A stretch of 64,000 bases of DNA from Chitinophagaceae bacterium (GCA_004173235.1 SEAC01000020.1:228501-292500); one strand, 5' to 3'. Shown: positions 8,284 to 16,434, numbered from the stretch's first letter. Numbers and translations: made by a program. The notes: generated from the letters alone by a model not told the origin.

Positions 8284-9749
8284 TCGGGTTGTTTTTTCCA
8301 GGTAAACGAAAAGGTGCTGCCGAGGCCCGGCTCCGAGCTGAGCTCGATCTTCTCGTGCCGTGCATCAAGGATCTTTTTTACGATGGCAAGGCCCACGCCC
8401 GTACCGCTTGCGCTTTCCCCGCTTTGCAGCGTTTGGAAGATCTGGAAGATCTTCTGGTGATAAGCTTCCGATATGCCCGGGCCATTGTCCTGCACATAAA
8501 AAACGTAATAAGCGGGATGGTCTTCGTGCCACACTGCCAGTTGCGGACGCGCACGATCGTTGTATTTGAGCGCGTTGCTGATGAGGTTGTCGAACACCTG
8601 GTAGAGCGGAACGCGTTCGGTGTGCAACACAGGCAGCTCCGGTGATATCAGGAGTTCCGTGCCGGGGCGCGGCGCCAGGTTGCCAACGATCTCTTCGAGC
8701 AGGTCCCGTAGAACTACGGTCTCCGCCTGCATTTCCTCCTTACCCACTCGGGCGTAGCTCAGGATGCCGCTGATGAGGTGTTCGGCGCGGATCAGCCTGC
8801 CTTTGATAAGCCCGAAGTATTCCTGCACCTTAGGCGTCAGCTCGCTGCCATGGTCTTCTTCGATCCATTCCACAACGTTTCCGATGCCGCGCAACGGCGA
8901 CTTCAGGTCGTGCGAAACGATGTGCGCAAACTGGTCGAGTTCGCCGTTCTTTCTTTTCAGTTCGGATATGTTCGTGTCGAGCACGCGCGCCATGTGGTTG
9001 AGCGACAGCGCGAGCCTTCCGAGCTCATCCCGTCCCGGTTCCACCTGCACTTTATAGTTGCCCTCGGCAATGGTGTTCGACATCTGCACGAGGCGGAGGA
9101 TGCGTTTGGAGATGCTATACGTAACAAAGCCGGCAATGACGAGACCGATAACGATGGAGCAGAACGTGAGTATGAACGACAGCCGGCGCGTGCTTACAAT
9201 GGAGCCTGCCAGTTGCTTTTTGCGCACTTCGCGTCGTTTGTATTCTTCATTGATGAAGCTGCGTACTTCGGCCTGGAGGTCTTCGGCCACGTCGCCCTTG
9301 GCGATGATCGGAAATTCGTTCTTGTACACCACGCTCAGGTCCACAGGATCTTTGCTGGTGACTGCCGTGCGCTGCACGTCGCCGAGGATATGCGTAAATT
9401 CGGAGGTCCACCTGCCGTTGAGTGTCTGTATGCGACGCAGCCCGGGCATTTGCGCGCTGTCGGCCATGGAGGATAGCTCGGTGAGGATGTTCTCGTTTTC
9501 CTGCCGTGCCGAAGCGAAGGCCTGGATGAACGTGCTGTCGCCGGTGAGGAAGTAGGCGCGCAGGCTGCTCACCACGTTGAGGATGTTGCGTTGAAAGCGG
9601 TTGCTTTGACGCACGACGGTGGCGGAATGGGACACGAATTCGGTATTCTCCTTAACCGCTTCCATCTGGCGGTAGTTGATCCAGGTGGTGAGCGAAAAGA
9701 GAATAAGGATGAATAGGAATCCGAAAAAGATCAGTTGGGCAATCTTCAT
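8271..9749 (-). CDS. CHASE3-HAMP sensor histidine kinase
   Basis: Inner-membrane sensor kinase of 492 residues. Membrane helix 1 at about 3-23 and helix 2 at about 189-212 enclose a helical periplasmic region of CHASE3 type (about 30-185). Then come HAMP (about 213-265), HisKA with the phospho-accepting H280 in FAHIVSHDLKSPLRGI, and an HATPase domain with N-box (NLISNALKYND), G1 (DNGPGIS) and G2 (GTGVGLAIVKKI). The ATG at 9749 (MKIAQLIFFGF) is chosen; a TTG at 9776 would add nine residues in front of the membrane helix and is less likely. The signal sensed is unknown. The response regulator gene overlaps its 3' end. Confidence 0.92.
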   Translation of the reverse strand: MKIAQLIFFGFLFILILFSLTTWINYRQMEAVKENTEFVSHSATVVRQSNRFQRNILNVVSSLRAYFLTGDSTFIQAFASARQENENILTELSSMADSAQMPGLRRIQTLNGRWTSEFTHILGDVQRTAVTSKDPVDLSVVYKNEFPIIAKGDVAEDLQAEVRSFINEEYKRREVRKKQLAGSIVSTRRLSFILTFCSIVIGLVIAGFVTYSISKRILRLVQMSNTIAEGNYKVQVEPGRDELGRLALSLNHMARVLDTNISELKRKNGELDQFAHIVSHDLKSPLRGIGNVVEWIEEDHGSELTPKVQEYFGLIKGRLIRAEHLISGILSYARVGKEEMQAETVVLRDLLEEIVGNLAPRPGTELLISPELPVLHTERVPLYQVFDNLISNALKYNDRARPQLAVWHEDHPAYYVFYVQDNGPGISEAYHQKIFQIFQTLQSGESASGTGVGLAIVKKILDARHEKIELSSEPGLGSTFSFTWKKQPEWKR

Positions 9750-9871
9750 GCGGGTGGCGTCAGGGGTGCAGTGCAAGTTAGCGCTGGGCCGCGCTTGCAG
9801 CCCCGGCTTTACGGTTAAAATCCTATTAGCGCGCTTGCTGAGTTTCGGTGGCCCGGGCGCACCTTTACAGC

Positions 9872-10792
9872 ATGACGATTCTTATTACGGGCGGTACCGG
9901 CCTTGTAGGCAGCGCATTGAGCCAGGCATTGATCGCACGCCGCCACGACGTAATCATCCTCAGCCGCAGTGCAAAATCTTCTACCCAACCCCGGCTCCGT
10001 TATGCCACCTGGGATGTGGCTGTAGGTACCATCGATCCGGATGCGCTTGCTGCGGCCGACGCCATCGTACATCTCGCGGGCGCGGGTGTGGCCGACAAGC
10101 GCTGGACGCCTGCACGCAAGCAGGAGCTGGTGCGCAGTCGCGTGGAATCGGGCAACTTGCTGGTGAAGGCCCTGGGCACGATGCCCAATAAGGTAGCAAC
10201 CGTTGTGAGTGCCTCGGCCATCGGTTGGTATGGTCCCGACCCCCAAGTGCCCAGCGGCAAGCCTTTCGTGGAAACGGATCCCGCCGACGCATCCTTCCTT
10301 GGCCGCACCTGTGCCAGCTGGGAAGCAGCCATCCGCCCGGTACAAGATCTGGGTAAGCGTCTCGTCATCACGCGCATCGGCATCGTGCTCAGCCGCGATG
10401 GGGGCGCCTATGCGGAGTTTCGCAAACCCATGCGGTTTGGTGTCGCTCCCGTGCTTGGCAGCGGCAATCAGATCGTTAGCTGGATCCATATTGACGACCT
10501 CGTGGAGCTGCTCATCACCGCTGTGGAGGACCGTAGTTATACGGGTGTCTACAACGCGGTGGCTCCGAAGCCCGTATCCAACCGCGCGCTCATCGAAGCC
10601 ATCAAAAAAGCGAAGGGAGGCTTCCACCTTCCTGCGCCGGCACCCGCATTCGCACTCAAGGTTGCACTCGGTGAGATGAGTGTGGAAGTGTTGAAAAGCA
10701 CCACCGTAAGCAGCGCGAAACTGCAATCGAAAGGATTCGAATTTCGATACCCAACCATTACGGAGGCGGCCGCGAACCTCGAGCGGAAATAG
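9872..10792 (+). CDS. TIGR01777-family epimerase-like oxidoreductase (YfcH/SDR39U1 type)
   Basis: Extended short-chain dehydrogenase of 306 residues. It begins with the nucleotide-binding glycine motif (MTILITGGTGLVGSALSQAL) and ends in a DUF1731-like domain (ALGEMSVEVLKSTTVSSAKL...FEFRYPTITEAAANL), an arrangement specific to the TIGR01777 family. VVSASAIGWYG near residue 115 holds the catalytic-like Ser/Tyr region. The ATG at 9872 is chosen over a GTG at 9848, because the Rossmann fold starts right after it. The substrate is unknown; division-related roles have been proposed for relatives but nothing here tests that. It converges on the M16 pair across a shared terminator. Confidence 0.9.
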   Translation: MTILITGGTGLVGSALSQALIARRHDVIILSRSAKSSTQPRLRYATWDVAVGTIDPDALAAADAIVHLAGAGVADKRWTPARKQELVRSRVESGNLLVKALGTMPNKVATVVSASAIGWYGPDPQVPSGKPFVETDPADASFLGRTCASWEAAIRPVQDLGKRLVITRIGIVLSRDGGAYAEFRKPMRFGVAPVLGSGNQIVSWIHIDDLVELLITAVEDRSYTGVYNAVAPKPVSNRALIEAIKKAKGGFHLPAPAPAFALKVALGEMSVEVLKSTTVSSAKLQSKGFEFRYPTITEAAANLERK

Positions 10793-10832
10793 CCGCCTGG
10801 CAAAGCCCACGCGCCTGTAACCGCCCACGGCA

Positions 10833-10871
10833 ATGAGTAAGGCCCGTCGCATTGCAACGGGCCTTACTCAT
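10833..10871. terminator. Bidirectional terminator hairpin
   Basis: A perfect 15-bp inverted repeat (10833-10847 and 10857-10871, arms ATGAGTAAGGCCCGT and ACGGGCCTTACTCAT) with a 9-base loop, in the 94-bp gap between converging genes. T-rich sequence on both sides is modest, but the position and strength fit a shared terminator. Confidence 0.8.
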
Positions 10872-10886
10872 AATTGATTTCTCATT

Positions 10887-12212
10887 CTAGAAGCTCTTCA
10901 CAGGCGTTTCCTTCTGCTGGAACAAATTCTTGTCCACCTTTTCGGGATCGCCCTGCAGCACCCAGCTGATGTTCGTTACATACTTGTTGAACACGCGATT
11001 CAGATCCTGGAGCGTAATCTTCTTCAGGTCTTCGTTGAGCGTGAGCGAGCGACGCCAGTTGTTGTGCAGCACTTCGTTGGTAGCCAGCGAGCCGGCTTGC
11101 GCAGCGGCGGTTTCCTGGCGATAGTATGTGGAAGTGAGGTAAGTGGTTTTCATGTTGCGCAGTTCCTGCTCCGTGAAGCCATCCTTGCGCACCTTGTCGA
11201 GCAGGCGACGTGCGGTGATCACGTATTTGTTGGGATCCGTTGTGGAAGCAAACAGCACGGAGTACGGTGTAAGTCCGCCGCTGAACCAGGTGGCTGGTGC
11301 ATACGAAAGTCCGTTGTTGGAGCGGATCTCAACGAAGTGGCGGTTGTAGAAGATACGCATCGCCAGCATGAAGGCATTGTAATCAGGAGTTCCGGGTTGC
11401 GGTGCGCCGCTCACGCCCTGCACGTAGTTGGTGGCGAGGTCTTTCTTGGTAGCGTTGTAGCTGTTGACAGCTGCCGTAAAGGATGACTTTTTCGGTACGA
11501 AGGCGGGGCCTGCAGGTACTTTGTCGAGGAGGGATTTCAATTGTTGCTCTAGTTCGACCTTCGGCAGATCACCCACCACTACGATAAAGATGCGGCCTCG
11601 GTTGAGCAGTTTTTTAAAGTAATCGCGCGTGGCGGGTGCCGTAAGCGTTTTCACGCTTTCGAGTGTTCCCATCGGGTCGAGGGCATAGGGCTGACCGGCG
11701 AACGCCGTGCGGCGCGCCATCTGATCTACCGCATTGTCGGGGTTGCTTTCCATCGTCTTAATCCGCGTCAGCGCGTCTTCGCGAATGCGGTCGAATTCCT
11801 TCTCGTCGAATTTTGGCTGCAGCAGTGCTTCCATATAAAGCGGCCACACCCTGGCAAGGTCGCTTTTGATGCAGTTCATCCGGAAGCTGGCGAAGTCCAT
11901 CCCGGTTTCGCCGCCCATTTCCGCCGACACGGCATCGAGTGCGTTCTTGAATGCATTTTTGTCGCGACGGAGTGTGCCGCACTCGGTAAGGGCATCCATA
12001 GCGAGCGCTTCGATGCCCGCTTCTTTTTCAGGATAGTTCTGTACGCCGCCTTTGATGATGGTCCGTATTTCTACAATCTCGTTGCCGCTCGGCTGCACAA
12101 TCACTTTCACTCCGTTGATGGTCAGTTCGTAGGGCTTGCCCATCTGCGCCCGCGTATGCGTTGTTCCCAGCAGCACTGCCAGGAAGAAGATCAGCTTTTT
12201 CATATAATCCAT
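10887..12212 (-). CDS. M16-family peptidase homologue lacking the zinc motif
   Basis: A 441-residue secreted protein (signal peptide MDYMKKLIFFLAVLLGTTHTRAQ; the second ATG, residue 4, is an equally good start). It has the M16 fold pattern (EIRTIIKGGVQNYPEKEAGIEALAMDALTECGT), but the HxxEH position reads ALAMD, so zinc cannot be bound in the normal way. The C-terminal half keeps the substrate-guiding region (SNNGLSYAPATWFSGG, like R-Y motifs of beta subunits). It follows the catalytic M16 gene with a 14-bp gap. The pair matches two-gene M16 peptidases in which one subunit is catalytic and the other binds substrate. Location is probably periplasmic. Natural substrates are unknown. Confidence 0.88.
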   Translation of the reverse strand: MDYMKKLIFFLAVLLGTTHTRAQMGKPYELTINGVKVIVQPSGNEIVEIRTIIKGGVQNYPEKEAGIEALAMDALTECGTLRRDKNAFKNALDAVSAEMGGETGMDFASFRMNCIKSDLARVWPLYMEALLQPKFDEKEFDRIREDALTRIKTMESNPDNAVDQMARRTAFAGQPYALDPMGTLESVKTLTAPATRDYFKKLLNRGRIFIVVVGDLPKVELEQQLKSLLDKVPAGPAFVPKKSSFTAAVNSYNATKKDLATNYVQGVSGAPQPGTPDYNAFMLAMRIFYNRHFVEIRSNNGLSYAPATWFSGGLTPYSVLFASTTDPNKYVITARRLLDKVRKDGFTEQELRNMKTTYLTSTYYRQETAAAQAGSLATNEVLHNNWRRSLTLNEDLKKITLQDLNRVFNKYVTNISWVLQGDPEKVDKNLFQQKETPVKSF

Positions 12213-12226
12213 TTTGAAGTGGGGCC

Positions 12227-13588
12227 TTAGTTTTTGAAGAACGTTTCGGGTTGCGCGGCCTTTGCCATCTCGTCGTTGATGACCATTCCCGCAACATAGG
12301 GCTTGCCGGTGATGTAGCGGCGCACATAGTTACGCAGGTCTTCGAGGGTTACGCGCATCAGGTTCGCTTCGTAATCGGTGTAGTATTCGAGCGAAGTGCT
12401 TGCCCACTGGTAGGAGAGCTGCATCGGCAGCGACGAAGGCTTTTCCTTGTTGCGGATCTCGTTGCGGCGAATCACTTCCTTGGCCGTTGCCAGCAGTTCT
12501 TCGCTGATATAGTCGTCGTCGCCAAAGCGATTGATCTGTTCCATGGTAGCGCGGAAGCACTCCTGCAACTTGCCGGGCGTGGGCACCACGGTGATGGTGA
12601 TGGGGCCGGTGTAGTGGCAGGTTTGATAGCCCATGTCGGCATAGGGGGCGAGGCCTTTATCTACAAGCGCCTGCTTCCATTTGGATGCGTTGAGGCGCAG
12701 TACCGCCGAGAACACATCTGCTACCACGGTGTTGGCGGAGTCTTCTTTATAGGAAGGTCCTTGCCACGAGAGCATCATATAGGGTGTTTGCGCAATGGAA
12801 GATTTCTTGATGAAGAACTCCGTTTGTCGCAGCGGCTCGAATGCCGGGATAGGGTAGCGGTCGAGCGGGTTGAAGCCGCTGTTCTTCCAATCGCCCCACA
12901 CGCGCCTGGCCATGCGGAACGCATCTTCGGGCTTCACGTCGCCGGCGATGATAAGCAGCGAGTTGTTGGGGTGATAGTATTTGTCTTTGATGATCATCAT
13001 CTTTTCGGGTGTGGCCGTGTTGATCACATCGTGCTCGCCGATCGGATTCTTGCGCGTGAAGTTGTCGCCCCACAGGCGCTTTTGAGTTTCGTACCAGATG
13101 AGGAAGCCCGGGTCGCTTTCGGCGCGTTGAAATTCACCATCCACCACGGGGCGTTCCTTGGCCATATCCTCGGCGCGGTAAATGGGGAAGCGCATGGCTG
13201 CGTTCATAAACCGGAGACCTGCCTCGAGGCTGTCTTTGGCAAACGTGAAGAAGTAGTTGACGCGCTCCACATCGGTGGTGCCGTTCCAGATGGCGCCCAA
13301 TTCTTCGGTGCGCTTGATGAACTTTTCCTGGTCGGGATAATCTTTGTTGGCCTTGAAGAACATATGCTCGAAGAGGTGCGAGAGGCCGCTGAACTCGGGC
13401 CCTTCGGTGTAGGCGCCGTTCTTCACCGCGATCTCGATAGTGGCCAGCGGCACTTTGTGATTTTCGATCACTACGACTTCGAGGCCGTTTTCAAGTTGCT
13501 GCCAGTGATAGTTGGCGGGCAGCCGGTGCTGCGCCTGTGCGGCCCCGCAGGCAAGCCCGAGGAGCAGGAGCAATCCTTTTCGTATCAT
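12227..13588 (-). CDS. M16-family zinc metallopeptidase (catalytic subunit)
   Basis: A secreted peptidase of 453 residues with signal peptide MIRKGLLLLLGLACGAAQAQ. It carries the inverted zinc motif HLFEH at residues 71-75, with E74 as catalytic base; a distal Glu ligand is expected near residue 150 (for example VVDGEFQRAESDPG). The C-terminal M16 domain (about 195-380) starts with YYHPNNSLLIIAGDVKPEDAF. It is the first gene of a two-gene operon with the zinc-less partner at 10887-12212. It probably degrades oligopeptides in the periplasm; no specific substrate can be read from the sequence. Confidence 0.93.
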   Translation of the reverse strand: MIRKGLLLLLGLACGAAQAQHRLPANYHWQQLENGLEVVVIENHKVPLATIEIAVKNGAYTEGPEFSGLSHLFEHMFFKANKDYPDQEKFIKRTEELGAIWNGTTDVERVNYFFTFAKDSLEAGLRFMNAAMRFPIYRAEDMAKERPVVDGEFQRAESDPGFLIWYETQKRLWGDNFTRKNPIGEHDVINTATPEKMMIIKDKYYHPNNSLLIIAGDVKPEDAFRMARRVWGDWKNSGFNPLDRYPIPAFEPLRQTEFFIKKSSIAQTPYMMLSWQGPSYKEDSANTVVADVFSAVLRLNASKWKQALVDKGLAPYADMGYQTCHYTGPITITVVPTPGKLQECFRATMEQINRFGDDDYISEELLATAKEVIRRNEIRNKEKPSSLPMQLSYQWASTSLEYYTDYEANLMRVTLEDLRNYVRRYITGKPYVAGMVINDEMAKAAQPETFFKN

Positions 13589-13616
13589 AAAAAGTTGTTT
13601 TGGAACGGAGAAGGTA

Positions 13617-13732
13617 CGAAAGTTTGAAGAGGGGGTTTTGAGAGGGGGCGAAAAAGGCGTGGGAAGGGTTTTGAAAAAGGGTTTTGAGAGGTTTTGAGGG
13701 GTTTTGAAAAGGTTTTGAGCGGTTGAGAAGCT
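13617..13732. repeat. G/T-rich tandem array of about 10-bp units
   Basis: The 207-bp spacer upstream of the M16 operon contains repeated GGTTTTGA cores: an outlying one near 13633 and a run of five at about 13666-13720, spaced 10-13 bp. On the other strand the unit reads CTCAAAACC. No gene is seen. It may hold or disturb the M16 promoter. The unit resembles the CCTCAAC array upstream of the gene at 31747. Confidence 0.75.
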
Positions 13733-13795
13733 TCGGGAGCCTGCAGGGGGCGCGGAAGCGTATGCGCGATTAGCGATGTGGTGGGAGCGTTGGGT

Positions 13796-14446
13796 TCATC
13801 GTTGATGGGACCAATGATAGATGTTGCTGAATGCCCCGAGGATGGCGCGGCCGTTTGCGAAGCGCAGTCGGTCAAGGCGAAGGTCGTCGATGTCGCGCTG
13901 GCGCACGCGGCGGTGCATCGGATGCATGGTGCCGCCGGTGACGCCCGCGGGCTTTGCGGAATCGTATTGGAACTGCGGATCTACGAGTGTGCCGCGCGCG
14001 CACATGATGCCGGGCGTGCCGCGTCCGCGCCAATCCATATCCTGCGGATGGTCGAGGCCAAGCGTGTGGCCGAACTCGTGGGCTGCCGTGGTGGAGCCAG
14101 GGTAAAGGTTTTCGAGGAAGAAGTAACCCGTGTTGCAACCGAGGCCATCTACGAACGAAATGTTGATCTCGGAATAGTCTTCGATGCGGAAGAAGTTGGC
14201 GCGCGGGTCGGTGTTGGAAAGCACACTGTATTCATCGAGGCCTGGATTGCATTCAGCGCTGATCGCGAAGCGTACCGTAGTTCTACGGCCACCGATGACC
14301 GCTATGCCGCGTGGTTCGTTCCAGAGGTCTTCGGTTTCGGCGCGGAGCTGCTCCGCGAGGGCGGGGGTAGCAAAGTTTCCGTAGAAGACGAAGTGCGCGT
14401 GGATCATTAGCTCGTTACGATCGGGTAGGAGTTCGGCTTCGCCCAT
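13796..14446 (-). CDS. Zincin metalloprotease (M10-like)
   Basis: A 216-residue protein with the extended zinc motif HEFGHTLGLDH (H123, E124, H127, H133) and a following Met-turn candidate (PGIMCARG, about 145-152), as in metzincins. Upstream are LWNEPRG and NTDPRANFFRIEDYSEINISFVDG, which I associate with a family of small M10-like proteins in Chitinophagaceae. There is no clear signal peptide from the ATG at 14446, so it may act in the cytoplasm or be exported by another route. The region coding for residues 66-119 is duplicated in a broken copy at 16219-16410. Substrate unknown. Confidence 0.85.
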   Translation of the reverse strand: MGEAELLPDRNELMIHAHFVFYGNFATPALAEQLRAETEDLWNEPRGIAVIGGRRTTVRFAISAECNPGLDEYSVLSNTDPRANFFRIEDYSEINISFVDGLGCNTGYFFLENLYPGSTTAAHEFGHTLGLDHPQDMDWRGRGTPGIMCARGTLVDPQFQYDSAKPAGVTGGTMHPMHRRVRQRDIDDLRLDRLRFANGRAILGAFSNIYHWSHQR

Positions 14447-14493
14447 GGGTCAAAGGTCCGGGTATGCGTGATTTTTCGGGCAGGTTAGGGCGG

Positions 14494-14766
14494 GAAGTAC
14501 TCCGAATTGCTCAAAATCCCCCGAATCTTTATCAGGGCGAAACCTATCTCTATCAGAAGCATAGGTATTTTTATCAGAATAAGGAAGAACGTTATCAATA
14601 TTGCTGATTTTTTGTTCGGGATTTGGATTATCTTATTCAGGTAGCCCTCGAATACTTTCAGAATCACGTATATTTATTTCAGAATAGCGAGTAACTTATT
14701 CAGATGTACCACAATTCTTGTCAATAGGGGCGGTATCTTAATCAGTTGAAGCAGTATCATTCGCAA
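14494..14766. repeat. AT-rich array with strict 21-bp period (13 units)
   Basis: Thirteen consecutive 21-bp units end at 14514, 14535, 14556, 14577, 14598, 14619, 14640, 14661, 14682, 14703, 14724, 14745 and 14766. Most end in TTATCAG, TATTCAG or TTTCAG, and many continue with AAT; unit 14599-14619 and the two edge units are the most degenerate. The region is clearly AT-rich against a GC-rich background. On the minus strand seven units read as a heptad peptide around LIKI, but a TAA at 14674-14676 closes that frame, so it is probably not coding now. It fills most of the 375-bp gap between the metalloprotease and Fic genes. Function unknown. Confidence 0.85.
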
Positions 14767-14821
14767 AACGTGGGTGTGGTGTTTCGGTAGAACGCGTCCT
14801 TGCTTCTTCAGAAGTGTTTTT

Positions 14822-16168
14822 ATGGCAAAACGGGCAGAGAAAATAGCACAGCAACTGATACAGGTGCGGGAAGTACTTTCTGGTTACCCCGATGGATTAC
14901 CTTTCGAAGAGCTTGCCAAAGCGGTGGCCATGAGCGCCATGACCCTCCGCCGTCGCCTTCCCATGTGGGAAGAACAGGGGATTATCCGGAAAACGGCTGT
15001 CACCCGGGGCAATCGATACGCGGTGGTGGAGCCAACGGAACGTGGCCGGGCCGGGCAGGAAACAGTGCCTCTATCGGAAGCGGGCCGGGCCATTACCGCT
15101 CTTGTGGACCAACCAGAAGCGCTGCGCCAGCCAGTTGGCTACAACTTCCAGTTTTTAGGAGGCTACGAGCCCAATCGCTCTGCTTACCTAACGGCGGAAG
15201 AGCGGGCGCAACTCCGGTCAGTTGGCGCAACACCCGCAGCGGAACAGCCGGCAGGCACTTACGCCCGCCAGGTGCTCCACCGCCTGCTGATCGACCTATC
15301 GTACAACTCCAGCCGCCTCGAAGGAAATACCTATAGTTTGCTCGATACGCAACGTCTGTTGCAGGCAGGGGTAGCAGCTACCGGAAAGGCCGCGGAAGAA
15401 GCCCAGATGATCCTCAACCATAAAGAGGCGATCGAATTTTTGCTGGAAGCGCCAGCAGAGATTGGCGTCAACCGCTATACTTTGCTCAGTATCCATGCTT
15501 TGCTATCCGATAACCTCTTAGCCGATTCGGCGGCATCGGGCCGCCTGCGCCAGCAACTGGTAGGCATTAGCGGCTCGGTGTATACGCCGCCGGGCATTCC
15601 GCAGCAGATCGAAGAATATTTCGAATTACTTCTGGCGAAAGCAGCAGCTATCGAAGACCCATTCGAGCAGGCCTTTTTTCTGATGGTGCAATTGCCCTAC
15701 CTGCAGCCATTCGATGACGTGAACAAGCGTGTTTCGCGACTCGCTGCCAACATTCCCTTGAACCGGCACAACCTGGTGCCGCTGGCCTTTGTAGATGTTC
15801 CGCAGGACGTGTACGTGCAAGGTCTGCTCGGCATTTACGAATTGAACCGCGTGGAGCTGCTGAAGGATGTTTTTTTGTTTGCCTACGAACGGTCAGCCGC
15901 CCGCTATTCAGTGATCCGCCAAACGATCGGCGACCCCGATCCGTTCCGGATGCAATACCGCGAGCAGTTGCGTGGAATAATACGGGAAGTAGTGCTCAAG
16001 GGAACCGCGCTGGCTGCGGCCATCGCGAAGTCGGGCGTACCCCAGGCCGATCTTACCCGCCTGCGTCAGGTGGTGGAGTCGGAGCTGGAAAGCCTGCACG
16101 AAGGGAATATTGCGCGGTATCGGATTACACCGGGGCAGTTTGCGAAGTGGGCTAACGGCCGCCCTTGA
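14822..16168 (+). CDS. Fic-domain protein with Gln in place of the catalytic His
   Basis: A protein of 448 residues. Residues 1-75 look like a winged-helix DNA-binding domain (LPFEELAKAVAMSAMTLRRRLPMWEEQGII). A Fic domain follows. Its inhibitory helix motif S/TxxxEG is present as SSRLEG (163-168), placed before the Fic core as in class II Fic proteins. The Fic loop reads QPFDDVNKRVSR (295-306) instead of HPFxxGNGRxxR: the catalytic His is Gln, and the second Gly and its neighbours differ. The ATG at 14822 is chosen over a GTG at 14774. I recall a Bacteroidota subfamily with QPFxDVNKR, so this may be a conserved variant rather than decay. AMPylation activity is doubtful. It sits between two copies of a metalloprotease segment. 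Confidence 0.88.
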   Translation: MAKRAEKIAQQLIQVREVLSGYPDGLPFEELAKAVAMSAMTLRRRLPMWEEQGIIRKTAVTRGNRYAVVEPTERGRAGQETVPLSEAGRAITALVDQPEALRQPVGYNFQFLGGYEPNRSAYLTAEERAQLRSVGATPAAEQPAGTYARQVLHRLLIDLSYNSSRLEGNTYSLLDTQRLLQAGVAATGKAAEEAQMILNHKEAIEFLLEAPAEIGVNRYTLLSIHALLSDNLLADSAASGRLRQQLVGISGSVYTPPGIPQQIEEYFELLLAKAAAIEDPFEQAFFLMVQLPYLQPFDDVNKRVSRLAANIPLNRHNLVPLAFVDVPQDVYVQGLLGIYELNRVELLKDVFLFAYERSAARYSVIRQTIGDPDPFRMQYREQLRGIIREVVLKGTALAAAIAKSGVPQADLTRLRQVVESELESLHEGNIARYRITPGQFAKWANGRP

Positions 16169-16194
16169 TGGATTTATCCATCTGCTTTCTCCCT

Positions 16195-16216
16195 ACTCAA
16201 ACCGCATCGAATACAA
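16195..16216 (-). repeat. 22-bp remnant of a cyclase gene 3' end
   Basis: Positions 16195-16216 match 17181-17202 at 21 of 22 bases. The latter is the last codons (LYSMRFE) of the class III cyclase. Read on the minus strand, the remnant still gives LYSMRFE followed by a TAG stop, with one synonymous change. It directly adjoins the metalloprotease fragment at 16219. Confidence 0.6.
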
Positions 16217-16218
16217 CA

Positions 16219-16410
16219 GTGGATCCAGCATACAGGTTTTCGAGGAGGAAGTAACCCGTGTTGCAACCGAGGACATCTACGAACGAAATGTTGATCTCGG
16301 AATAGTCTTCGATGCGGAAGAAGTTGGCGCGCGGGTCGGTGTTGGAAAGCACACTGTATTCATCGAGGCCTGGATTGCATTCTCCCGGATTAATTCCACT
16401 TCGCCCATAG
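16219..16410 (-). pseudogene. Truncated, frameshifted copy of the metalloprotease gene
   Basis: Positions 16219-16382 match 14091-14254 over 164 bp with about six differences (two in the 149 bp 16234-16382). The match covers residues 66-119 of the metalloprotease (ECNPGLDEY to LENLYxGST) and stops just before the HEFGH zinc motif. A start-like piece at about 16393-16410 (MGEVEL against MGEAEL) is joined after a deletion of about 60 codons and is out of frame with the rest. The fragment therefore cannot make a protease. It lies on the far side of the Fic gene from the intact copy. Confidence 0.85.
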
Positions 16411-16434
16411 CACCGGAGTTCGGCAATTACGGTT

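Noticed and set aside
9750..9776. Upstream TTG start for the histidine kinase
   Set aside because: It would add nine polar residues before the first membrane helix; the ATG at 9749 gives a normal N-terminus.
14485..14667. 60-codon minus-strand frame with LIKI heptads
   Set aside because: It covers only part of the 21-bp array, starts at a GTG and is closed upstream by TAA; kept only as one reading of the array, not as a gene.
14494..14766. CRISPR array
   Set aside because: The units are 21 bp in total with no unique 30-bp spacers, and no cas genes are near.
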